Shown piece by piece: positions 32,484 through 38,940 of a stretch of 38,940 bases of DNA. The stretch covers positions 1 through 38,940 of the forward strand of contig NZ_MUMF01000054.1 of assembly GCF_002155905.1 (NCBI RefSeq), in the 5' to 3' direction. The notes under the pieces were generated by a model. The model was not told the DNA's origin. It searched no databases and saw only the letters and a program-made list of their open reading frames with translations. The DNA comes from Streptomyces tricolor (lineage in GTDB: Bacteria > Actinomycetota > Actinomycetes > Streptomycetales > Streptomycetaceae). Position 1 is the stretch's first letter; each line of letters starts with the position of its first letter. The position numbers and the translations under genes are program-made.

Positions 32484-32738
32484 ATGGTCGGCTCGTACTT
32501 CTGGCGACACCCGCTGGCCGAACAGGTGCGCGCGGAAGGAAGGGAAGAGGGGCGGCAGCAAGGTCGGGCCGAGGCCAAGGCCCAGATGATCCTGCGGATT
32601 CTGGAGTGGCGCGGCATCCCGGTCTCCGAGGACGTCCGCGAGCAGGTGAACGCCTCCACCGACCTCGACCAGCTGGATATCTGGGCACAGCGGGCCGTCC
32701 ACGCCACGGAGGCCACGGAGTTGTTCACCGAGGAGTGA
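32484..32738 (+). pseudogene. C-terminal remnant of a Rpn/YhgA-like nuclease-family protein
   Basis: 84 codons, ATG to TGA. The sequence reads 'EGREEGRQQGRAEAKAQMILRILEWRGIPVSEDVREQVNASTDLDQLDIWAQRAV', which I recognise as the C-terminal tail of large streptomycete proteins (about 280-300 residues) related to the Rpn/YhgA-type PD-(D/E)XK nuclease family: a charged coiled-coil stretch and a small helical end. The catalytic N-terminal domain is missing; a stop codon in frame lies 27 bases upstream (32457-32459) and only 115 bp separate the ATG from the helicase gene. No good ribosome site is seen. It is probably a truncated, decaying copy, though expression as a small protein cannot be excluded. 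Gap 32739-33010 holds the ribose operators. Confidence 0.55.
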
Positions 32739-32936
32739 GCGCCCTCGGGTCGGCTGCGTCCGCGCTGCCGGCGGAGGCTGCGCGGACGCTCATGTGGACG
32801 CCAGGTGGGGCGGCATCTTGCGGCCGGTGGGTGCAGGGGTGGCGGAAGCGGTAGTGAGCAATGGCCAAAAGCCATCGCCTTCCTCCCCCGGTCACGATTG
32901 GGTTTCGGCCACGGTCCACCCCCTTGCATCCGGTCA

Positions 32937-32983
32937 TGTAATCGATTCCAATCCTCCCTACGGCAGGGATGTAATCGATTCCA
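32937..32983 (+). promoter_or_regulatory. Tandem LacI-type operators of the ribose operon
   Basis: TGTAATCGATTCCA occurs twice, at 32937-32950 and 32970-32983, exactly 33 bases apart (about three helical turns). Each copy is an imperfect palindrome centred on CG (ATCGAT core), as bound by LacI-family dimers. Both lie upstream of the regulator start, so the regulator probably represses its own operon, with ribose as inducer. Confidence 0.8.
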
Positions 32984-33010
32984 CGAGTCCACGAGGAGGT
33001 GGGGCCGGCG

Positions 33011-34036
33011 ATGGCGGGTATCAAGGATGTCGCCGCTGCGGCGGGGGTGTCCGTGGCCACCGTGTCGCGGGTGCTGAACGGGCATCCGTCGGTCAGTGCC
33101 GAGGCGCGGGCTCGGGTGAACAGGGCCGTGGAGACGCTCGGGTACCGGCCGAACGCCGTCGCCCGGTCGCTGCGGACCGATCAGACGCACACCCTCGGAC
33201 TGGTCATCAGCGACGTGCTGAATCCTTACTTCACGGAGCTGGCGCGATCCGTCGAGGAGGAGGCGCGGGCGCTCGGGTACAGCGTGATCATCGGCAACGC
33301 CGACGAGCGGCCCGAACTGCAGGACCACCACGTGCGGAACCTGCTCGACCGGCGGATCGACGGGCTGCTCGTGTCGCCGACGGACGGCGGGTCGCCGCTC
33401 ATGCTGGACGCCGCTCGGGCCGGTACCCCCATGGTGTTCGTCGACCGGTGGATCCCCGGCGTGGAGGTCCCGGTGGTGCGGGCGGACGGACGCGGGGCCG
33501 TACGGGATCTCGTCGCCCATCTGTACCGGCTCGGGCACCGGCGGCTCGCCATCATCGCCGGGCCCGCCGCCACCACCACCGGCAGCGAGCGCGTCGAGGC
33601 CTTCCGGGCCGCGCTGGCCGAGCACGGGCTGCCGCTGCCGGACGCCTACACCGGGCAGGGCGACTTCCAGGCCGAGAGCGGGCGGCGGGTCACCGAGGGG
33701 TTCCTGGATCTCGCGGAGCCGCCGGAGGTCGTCTTCGCCGCCGACAACCTGATGGCGCTCGGCGCGCTGGACGCCGTACGCGCGCGCGGGCTGCGGGTGC
33801 CGGACGACATCGCGCTGGCCGCGTTCGACGACATCCCGTGGTTCGTGCACACCGATCCGCCGGTCACCGCGATCGCCCAGCCGACCGGTGAGCTGGGGCG
33901 GGCCGCCGTACGGGCCCTGGTCGACCGGATCGAGGGGCGTACCCCGCGGTCCGTCACGCTGCCCGCCCGGCTCGTCGTACGCCGCTCGTGCGGTGCGCCC
34001 CCCACCCCCTCCCCAGTGCAAAGGAGCACGTCGTGA
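33011..34036 (+). CDS. rbsR: LacI-family regulator of the ribose operon
   Basis: 341 residues from ATG at 33011, with GAGGAGG upstream; a GTG at 32999 lies on that site and is rejected. N-terminal LacI HTH and hinge: 'GIKDVAAAAGVSVATVSRVLNGHPSVSAEARARVNRAVETLGYRPNAVARSL'. The periplasmic-binding-like effector domain follows ('TLGLVISDVLNPYFTELARSVEEEARALGYSVIIGNADE', 'GLLVSPTDGG', 'FVDRWIPGVEVPVVRADGRGAV', 'AFDDIPWFVHTDPPVTAIAQPTGELGRAAV'). First gene of the operon rbsR-A-CB-K-D, downstream of two matching operators, so an autorepressor. Its stop overlaps the rbsA start (GTGA). Confidence 0.93.
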   Translation: MAGIKDVAAAAGVSVATVSRVLNGHPSVSAEARARVNRAVETLGYRPNAVARSLRTDQTHTLGLVISDVLNPYFTELARSVEEEARALGYSVIIGNADERPELQDHHVRNLLDRRIDGLLVSPTDGGSPLMLDAARAGTPMVFVDRWIPGVEVPVVRADGRGAVRDLVAHLYRLGHRRLAIIAGPAATTTGSERVEAFRAALAEHGLPLPDAYTGQGDFQAESGRRVTEGFLDLAEPPEVVFAADNLMALGALDAVRARGLRVPDDIALAAFDDIPWFVHTDPPVTAIAQPTGELGRAAVRALVDRIEGRTPRSVTLPARLVVRRSCGAPPTPSPVQRSTS

Positions 34037-35553
34037 GCAACCCGGACGAGTTGCTGCGCATCGAGGGCATACGGAAGACCTTCCCCGGCGTGGTCGCGCT
34101 CGACGGCGTCGACTTCGATCTGCGGCGGGGCGAGGTCCATGTGCTGCTCGGTGAGAACGGCGCCGGCAAGAGCACGCTGATCAAGATGCTCTCCGGGGCC
34201 TACACCCCCGACGCCGGCCGGATCCTCGTAGGCGGTGAGGAGGTGCGCATCCACGGGGCGCAGGACTCCGAGCGCCTGGGGATCGCCACCATCTACCAGG
34301 AGTTCAATCTCGTTCCCGATCTGACCGTCGCCGAGAACATCTTCCTGGGGCGGCAGCCGCGCCGCTTCGGGATGATCGACCGGAAGCGGATGGAGGCCGA
34401 GGCCGAGACGCTGCTGGAGCGGGTCGGGGTGAGTGTCTCGCCCCGCGCGCGCGTGCGGGAACTCGGGATCGCGCGGCTGCAGATGGTCGAGATCGCCAAG
34501 GCGCTCAGCCTGGACGCGCGCGTGCTCATCATGGACGAGCCGACCGCCGTGCTCACCTCGGAGGAGGTGGAGAGGCTCTTCGCCATCGTGCGGTCCCTGC
34601 GGGAGGACGGCGTGGGGGTCGTCTTCATCACCCATCATCTGGAGGAGATCGCCGCCCTGGGGGACCGGGTCACCGTCATCCGGGACGGGCGCAGTGTCGG
34701 GCAGGTGCCCGCCGCCACGCCCGAGGACGAGCTGGTACGGCTGATGGTGGGGCGGTCCATCGAACAGCAGTATCCGCGGCAGCGGCCGGAGCAGGGCGCT
34801 CCGTTGCTGTCCGTCGAGGGGCTCGGCCGGGACGGGGTCTTCCATGACGTGAGCTTCCAGGTGCACGCCGGTGAGGTCGTCGGCATCGCGGGGCTCGTGG
34901 GCGCCGGGCGGACGGAGGTCGTACGGGCCGTGTTCGGCGCCGATCCGTACGACCACGGGGTCGTGCGGGTGTCGGGCACGGAGATCAAGCGGCACGACGT
35001 GAACGCCGCGATGGCCGCCGGGATCGGGCTCGTACCGGAGGACCGCAAGGGGCAGGGGCTCGTGCTGGACGCCTCCGTCGCGGAGAACCTGGGGCTGGTG
35101 ACCCTGCGCGCCGCCACCCGGGCGGGACTCGTCGACCGCAAGGGCCAGTACGCCGCCGCCGAGCGGATCGCCGGGCAGCTGGGGGTGCGGATGGCCGGCC
35201 TCGGGCAGCAGGTGCGGACGCTGTCCGGCGGCAACCAGCAGAAGGTCGTCATCGGCAAGTGGCTGCTGGCCGACACGAAGGTGTTGATCCTGGACGAGCC
35301 GACGCGCGGTATCGACGTCGGCGCCAAGGTCGAGATCTACCAGCTGATCAACGAGCTGACGGCCGCCGGTGCCGCCGTCCTGATGATCTCCAGCGATCTG
35401 CCCGAGGTGCTCGGCATGAGCGACCGGGTGCTGGTGATGGCCCAGGGCCGGATCGCCGGCGAACTCTCCGCCGACGAGGCCACGCAGGACGCGGTGATGT
35501 CCCTCGCCGTGAGCACCCCTACCACCGAGAAGGAGGCCACCCGTGGCCACTGA
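34033..35553 (+). CDS. rbsA: Ribose ABC transporter ATP-binding protein
   Basis: 506 residues from GTG at 34033, with AAGGAG upstream, overlapping the regulator stop. Two fused ABC domains as in RbsA/MglA: the first with Walker A GENGAGKS (40-47), signature in '[15 protein letters not shown]', Walker B '[15 protein letters not shown]' and H-loop 'FITHHLEE'; the second with the usual degenerate P-loop '[16 protein letters not shown]', signature '[15 protein letters not shown]' and '[19 protein letters not shown]'. It powers ribose import with the permease encoded next. Its 3' end overlaps that gene by 11 bases. Confidence 0.96.
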   Translation: MSNPDELLRIEGIRKTFPGVVALDGVDFDLRRGEVHVLLGENGAGKSTLIKMLSGAYTPDAGRILVGGEEVRIHGAQDSERLGIATIYQEFNLVPDLTVAENIFLGRQPRRFGMIDRKRMEAEAETLLERVGVSVSPRARVRELGIARLQMVEIAKALSLDARVLIMDEPTAVLTSEEVERLFAIVRSLREDGVGVVFITHHLEEIAALGDRVTVIRDGRSVGQVPAATPEDELVRLMVGRSIEQQYPRQRPEQGAPLLSVEGLGRDGVFHDVSFQVHAGEVVGIAGLVGAGRTEVVRAVFGADPYDHGVVRVSGTEIKRHDVNAAMAAGIGLVPEDRKGQGLVLDASVAENLGLVTLRAATRAGLVDRKGQYAAAERIAGQLGVRMAGLGQQVRTLSGGNQQKVVIGKWLLADTKVLILDEPTRGIDVGAKVEIYQLINELTAAGAAVLMISSDLPEVLGMSDRVLVMAQGRIAGELSADEATQDAVMSLAVSTPTTEKEATRGH

Positions 35554-37492
35554 CACGCTCAAGGGCCGGGCGGGCGCGAGTGGCGCCCCGGGGGCCCTTC
35601 GCCGGCTGCTCCTCGACAACGGCGCGCTGACCGCGCTGATCGTCCTCGTCGTCGCCCTGTCGGCGCTGTCCGGGGACTTCCTGACCACCGACAACCTGCT
35701 CAACATCGGCGTGCAGGCCGCCGTCACGGCCATCCTCGCCTTCGGCGTCACGTTCGTGATCGTCTCCGCCGGCATCGATCTGTCCGTCGGCTCGGTGGCC
35801 GCGCTGTCGGCGACCATGCTGGCCTGGAGTGCCACGCAGCATGGCGTTCCGGTCGCGCTCGCGGTCCTCGTCGCCGTGGCCACGGGCGTCGTCGCCGGCC
35901 TGGTGAACGGTTTCCTCATCGCCTACGGCAAGCTGCCGCCGTTCATCGCGACGCTGGCCATGCTGTCGGTGGGCCGCGGTCTGGCCCTGGTGATCTCGCA
36001 GGGTTCCCCCATCGCATTCCCCGACTCGGTCTCGCACCTCGGGGACACCCTCGGCGGCTGGCTGCCGGTGCCGGTGCTGGTCATGGTGGTGATGGGGCTG
36101 ATCGCCGCGGTGGTGCTGGGGCGGACGTACATCGGCCGGTCCATGTACGCGATCGGCGGCAACGAGGAGGCCGCGCGGCTGTCCGGGCTGCGGGTGCGGA
36201 GGCAGAAGCTCGCCATCTACGCGCTGTCCGGCGTGTTCGCCGCCGTCGCGGGCGTCGTGCTGGCCGCCCGGCTGTCCTCGGCGCAGCCGCAGGCCGCCGA
36301 CGGCTACGAGCTGGACGCGATCGCCGCGGTCGTCATCGGCGGTGCCTCGCTGGCGGGCGGCACCGGCAAGGCGTCCGGCACGCTGATCGGCGCGCTGATC
36401 CTGGCGGTGCTCAGGAACGGCCTCAACCTGCTCTCGGTGTCCGCCTTCTGGCAGCAGGTCGTGATCGGTGTCGTGATCGCGCTGGCGGTGCTGCTGGACA
36501 CCGTGCGCCGCAAGGCGGGGGCGACCCCGGTGGCCGCCGGGACGGGCGGGCCGAAGGGCAGGCAGGCGGTGACGTACGCGCTGGCCGCGGTGGTCACCGT
36601 GGCCGTCGTCGGCGCCACCTCCTTCCTGCACGGCGGTTCCTCCTCGTCCACGAACCCGAGGATGGGGCTGTCGCTGTCCACGCTGAACAACCCGTTCTTC
36701 GTGCAGATCCGGGCCGGCGCCCAGGCCGAGGCGAAGAGGCTGGGCGTCGACCTGACGGTCACCGACGCCCAGAACGACGCCTCCCAGCAGGCCAACCAGC
36801 TGCAGAACTTCACCAGTTCGCACGTGGGCGCCATCATCGTCAACCCGGTGGACTCGGACGCGGCGGGCAACTCCGTCACGGCCGCCGACAGGGCGCGGAT
36901 CCCGGTCATCGCGGTCGACCGGGGCGTCAACAAGGCGTCCGTGGACACCCTGGTGGCCTCGGACAACGTCGCGGGCGGCGAGCTGGCCGCGAAGACCATC
37001 GCCGAGAAGCTGGGCGGCCAGGGCAAGATCGTCATCCTCCAGGGCCAGGCGGGCACGTCGGCGGCCCGCGAGCGGGCGGCCGGGTTCGCCCGGGGCCTGA
37101 AGGACTACCCGGGCATCCGGGTGCTGGCCCAGCAGCCCGCCGACTTCGACCGCACCAAGGGCCTCGACGTGATGTCGAACCTGCTCCAGGCCCACCCCGA
37201 CGTGCAGGGCGTCATCGCCGCCAACGACGAGATGGCCCTGGGCGCGATCAAGGCGCTCGGTTCCAAGGCCGGAAAGTCCGTGCAGGTCGTCGGCTTCGAC
37301 GGCACCCCGGACGGACTGACGGCGGTCAAGGACGGCACGCTGTACGCGTCCGTCGCCCAGCAGCCCACGCAGTTGGGGAAGATCGCCGTGGACAACGCCC
37401 TCAAGGCGGTCAAGGGCGAGAAGGTGGAGCCGACGGTGAAGGTGCCGGTGAAGGTGGTCACGAAGGACAACGTGGCCGGCTTCACCGGCTGA
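35543..37492 (+). CDS. rbsC: Ribose permease fused to ribose-binding protein (RbsC-RbsB)
   Basis: 649 residues from GTG at 35543 (AAGGAGG upstream), overlapping rbsA by 11 bases. Residues 20-325 are an RbsC permease with about ten helices: '[23 protein letters not shown]', '[20 protein letters not shown]', '[16 protein letters not shown]', '[37 protein letters not shown]'. An extra helix (about 342-362) then leads to a periplasmic-type binding domain (373-649): '[31 protein letters not shown]', '[12 protein letters not shown]', '[11 protein letters not shown]', '[19 protein letters not shown]', '[13 protein letters not shown]', '[16 protein letters not shown]'. No lipobox is needed as the domain is tethered by the extra helix. 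Permease and binding protein are normally separate, so this is a fusion; I believe related streptomycetes share it. Confidence 0.95.
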   Translation: MATDTLKGRAGASGAPGALRRLLLDNGALTALIVLVVALSALSGDFLTTDNLLNIGVQAAVTAILAFGVTFVIVSAGIDLSVGSVAALSATMLAWSATQHGVPVALAVLVAVATGVVAGLVNGFLIAYGKLPPFIATLAMLSVGRGLALVISQGSPIAFPDSVSHLGDTLGGWLPVPVLVMVVMGLIAAVVLGRTYIGRSMYAIGGNEEAARLSGLRVRRQKLAIYALSGVFAAVAGVVLAARLSSAQPQAADGYELDAIAAVVIGGASLAGGTGKASGTLIGALILAVLRNGLNLLSVSAFWQQVVIGVVIALAVLLDTVRRKAGATPVAAGTGGPKGRQAVTYALAAVVTVAVVGATSFLHGGSSSSTNPRMGLSLSTLNNPFFVQIRAGAQAEAKRLGVDLTVTDAQNDASQQANQLQNFTSSHVGAIIVNPVDSDAAGNSVTAADRARIPVIAVDRGVNKASVDTLVASDNVAGGELAAKTIAEKLGGQGKIVILQGQAGTSAARERAAGFARGLKDYPGIRVLAQQPADFDRTKGLDVMSNLLQAHPDVQGVIAANDEMALGAIKALGSKAGKSVQVVGFDGTPDGLTAVKDGTLYASVAQQPTQLGKIAVDNALKAVKGEKVEPTVKVPVKVVTKDNVAGFTG

Positions 37493-37506
37493 CAACGCCA
37501 CGGACG

Positions 37507-37545
37507 GGCGGGCGGCCCCGGGAGCACTTCCCGAGGCCGCCCGCC
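37507..37545 (+). terminator. Stem-loop between rbsCB and rbsK
   Basis: Arms GGCGGGCGGCC (37507-37517) / GGCCGCCCGCC (37535-37545), with an inner CGGGA/TCCCG stem. It sits in the only gap of the operon (81 bp). It may partly terminate or protect the upstream mRNA so that transporter and kinase are made in unequal amounts. No T-run. Confidence 0.5.
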
Positions 37546-37573
37546 TGACGTCATCTCTCAGGGGAGTCAACTG

Positions 37574-38476
37574 ATGTACGACTACGACCTCCTGGTCGTG
37601 GGATCGGCCAACGCCGACCTGGTGATCGGGGTCGAGCGGCGGCCGGCCGCCGGCGAAACGGTGCTCGGCGGCGACCTGGCCGTGCACCCGGGCGGCAAGG
37701 GCGCCAACCAGGCGGTGGCCGCCGCCCGGCTGGGGGCCGGTACGGCCCTGCTGGCGCGGGTCGGCGACGACGGGCACGGCCGGCTGCTGCTCGACTCCCT
37801 GCGCGCGGCCGGGGTCGACACGGTGGGGGTGCTGGTGGGCGGGGCCCCGACGGGCGTCGCGCTGATCACCGTGGACCCGTCCGGGGACAACAGCATCGTG
37901 GTGTCGCCGGGCGCCAACTCCCGGCTGCTGCCGGCGGACGTCCGGGCGGCGACGAGCCTCTTCCACGCCTCCCGGGTGGTGTCGGCCCAGCTGGAGATCC
38001 CGCTGGAGACGGTCGTGGAGGTCGTACGGAGCCTGGCGCCGGGGAGCCGTTTCGTGCTGAACCCGTCTCCGCCGCGGGAGCTGCCCGCCGAGGTGCTGGC
38101 GGCCTGCGATCCGCTGATCGTGAATGAGCACGAGGCGCGGGTGATCCTCGGCGACGCCGGTGTGAGCGACGAGCCCGCCGACTGGGCCCGGCTGCTGCTG
38201 GCGAAGGGCCCGCGGTCGGTGGTGGTGACGCTGGGCGCGCAGGGCGCGCTGGTGTGCGACGACTCGGGCGTGACCCGGGTGCCGTCGGTGCGGGTGGACG
38301 CGGTGGACACGACGGGGGCCGGGGACGCGTTCACGGCGGCGCTGGCCTGGAAGCTGGGCGCGGGTGCCGGTCTGGCGGAGGCGGCGGCCTACGCGGCCCG
38401 GGTCGGTGCGGCGGCCGTGACGCGGCGGGGCGCGCAGGAGTCGTACCCGACGGCGGCGGAGGTCGAGGCGCTGTGA
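37574..38476 (+). CDS. rbsK: Ribokinase
   Basis: 300 residues from ATG at 37574, with AGGGGA upstream. PfkB family: 'VVGSANADLVIGVERRPAAGETVLGGDLAVHPGGKGANQAVAAARLG' (signature 1 with the ribokinase GGKGANQA), 'NEHEARVILGDAG', 'VVVTLGAQGALV', and 'AVDTTGAGDAFTAALAW' with the catalytic Asp. It phosphorylates ribose to ribose-5-phosphate using ATP. Overlaps rbsD by four bases (GTGA). Confidence 0.96.
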   Translation: MYDYDLLVVGSANADLVIGVERRPAAGETVLGGDLAVHPGGKGANQAVAAARLGAGTALLARVGDDGHGRLLLDSLRAAGVDTVGVLVGGAPTGVALITVDPSGDNSIVVSPGANSRLLPADVRAATSLFHASRVVSAQLEIPLETVVEVVRSLAPGSRFVLNPSPPRELPAEVLAACDPLIVNEHEARVILGDAGVSDEPADWARLLLAKGPRSVVVTLGAQGALVCDDSGVTRVPSVRVDAVDTTGAGDAFTAALAWKLGAGAGLAEAAAYAARVGAAAVTRRGAQESYPTAAEVEAL

Positions 38477-38862
38477 AGAGGGCGGGCATCCTCAACCGCC
38501 ACCTCGCCGGGGCGCTGGCCGAGCTGGGCCACGGGCACGAGGTGCTGGTCTGCGACGCGGGCATGCCGATACCCGACGGCCCCCGGGTGGTGGACCTGGC
38601 GTTCCGCGCCGGCGTGCCGTCCTTCGCCGAGGTGCTGGAGGGCCTGCTGGCCGAGCTGGTGGTGGAGGGTGCCACGGCGGCGGAGGAGGTACGGGCGGCC
38701 AATCCGGCGGCGGCCGGGCTGCTGGCGGACCGCTTCCCGGAGCTGGCCCTGGTCCCGCACGAGCGGCTGAAGGAGCTGTCGGCCGGGGCCCGGCTGATCG
38801 TCCGCACCGGCGAGGCCCGGCCGTACGCGAACGTGCTGCTGCGCTGCGGGGTGTTCTTCTAG
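38473..38862 (+). CDS. rbsD: D-ribose pyranase
   Basis: 129 residues from GTG at 38473, overlapping the rbsK stop. RbsD/FucU family: 'KRAGILNRHLAGALAELGHGHEVLVCDAGMPIPDGPRVVDLAFRAGVPSFAEVLEGLL' with the conserved His20-like and Asp residues, and a C-terminal 'RTGEARPYANVLLRCGVFF'. It interconverts the pyranose and furanose forms of ribose so that RbsK can use it. Last gene of the operon; a terminator hairpin follows. Confidence 0.96.
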   Translation: MKRAGILNRHLAGALAELGHGHEVLVCDAGMPIPDGPRVVDLAFRAGVPSFAEVLEGLLAELVVEGATAAEEVRAANPAAAGLLADRFPELALVPHERLKELSAGARLIVRTGEARPYANVLLRCGVFF

Positions 38863-38864
38863 GG

Positions 38865-38881
38865 CCCCTCGCTTCGAGGGG
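38865..38881 (+). terminator. Terminator of the ribose operon
   Basis: Arms CCCCTCG / CGAGGGG with a 3-base loop directly after rbsD. A larger alternative stem, GAGGGGGCG (38876-38884) / CGCCCCCTC (38908-38916), overlaps it, so the two folds are mutually exclusive. The last bases to 38940 show no gene. Confidence 0.7.
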
Positions 38882-38940
38882 GCGTTCCCGGCCGCTCGGC
38901 CTGGGCACGCCCCCTCGGCTTCCCCTCCCCCGCCGGAACC

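Noticed and set aside
30323..32854. 843-codon open frame on the plus strand
   Set aside because: Antisense to the RecD2-like helicase; low-complexity composition.
32369..34021. Upstream extension of the helicase frame to 34021
   Set aside because: It runs antisense through the regulator gene and the operators; the ATG at 32368 gives the normal RecD2 N-terminus.

Overview
The window is high-GC actinobacterial DNA and almost certainly comes from a Streptomyces chromosome. The evidence is strong G/C at third codon positions, frequent GTG starts, 4-base GTGA/ATGA gene overlaps, and above all a chaplin-chaplin-rodlin-rodlin cluster, which is a hallmark of aerial-hyphae-forming streptomycetes. From memory, the gene order (chaplins and rodlins, acyl-CoA ligase, mmsA, MMPL/TetR, copper genes, citrate synthase, RecD-like helicase, ribose operon) resembles the chpA-to-rbs stretch of Streptomyces coelicolor. 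I see no prophage, transposon, CRISPR array, tRNA or rRNA.

Layout. 1-2749: end of a surface-polysaccharide locus (Wzz-like C-terminus, GNAT/FemAB-like acyltransferase) and a convergent secreted GH26-like glycosidase. 2932-5736: aerial surface cluster, with a long sortase-anchored chaplin carrying a repeat-rich stalk, a short chaplin, and two divergent rodlins whose shared 246-bp spacer holds two promoters resembling the sigma-BldN consensus. 5743-12775: leftward metabolic and transport genes (long-chain acyl-CoA ligase with a palindrome in its promoter spacer; an ABC permease coupled to an unusual CocE-type hydrolase/ABC-ATPase fusion; an APC amino-acid permease). 13212-14033: an LppX/LprG-like lipoprotein. 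14094-20396: a leftward five-gene myo-inositol catabolic operon (iolC, a Cgl0158-type aldolase, iolB, iolD, mmsA). 20749-25164: small HTH protein, zinc alcohol dehydrogenase, and an MMPL exporter divergent from its likely TetR repressor. 25203-27964: CsoR-box-controlled copper chaperone and copper P-type ATPase. 27965-28602: a 638-bp gene-free interval with serial hairpins and a strong terminator, which I call a candidate non-coding RNA. 28603-32368: citrate synthase and RecD2-like helicase. 32484-32738: a degraded remnant gene. 32937-38881: ribose operon with LacI-type regulator, ATPase, permease fused to its own binding protein, ribokinase and ribose pyranase.

How the genes work together. 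The chaplins and rodlins build the hydrophobic rodlet coat of aerial hyphae. The iol operon takes 2,3-diketo-inositol-level intermediates to acetyl-CoA, but iolG, iolE and a transporter are not here. The rbs operon imports ribose and converts it to ribose-5-phosphate. Several promoters show local control logic: LacI-type double operators, tandem TetR-type operators overlapping the MMPL promoter, a CsoR box over the copper promoter, and a palindrome within the acyl-CoA ligase promoter.

Most unusual items: the hydrolase-TM-ABC ATPase fusion with its partner permease; the candidate structured RNA next to citrate synthase; the single-chaplin-domain, LPXTG-anchored, repeat-expanded chaplin; the RbsC-RbsB fusion; and an in-frame 24-bp minisatellite in the N-terminal extension of the aldolase. 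All functions are inferred by reading the sequence; no database search was run.
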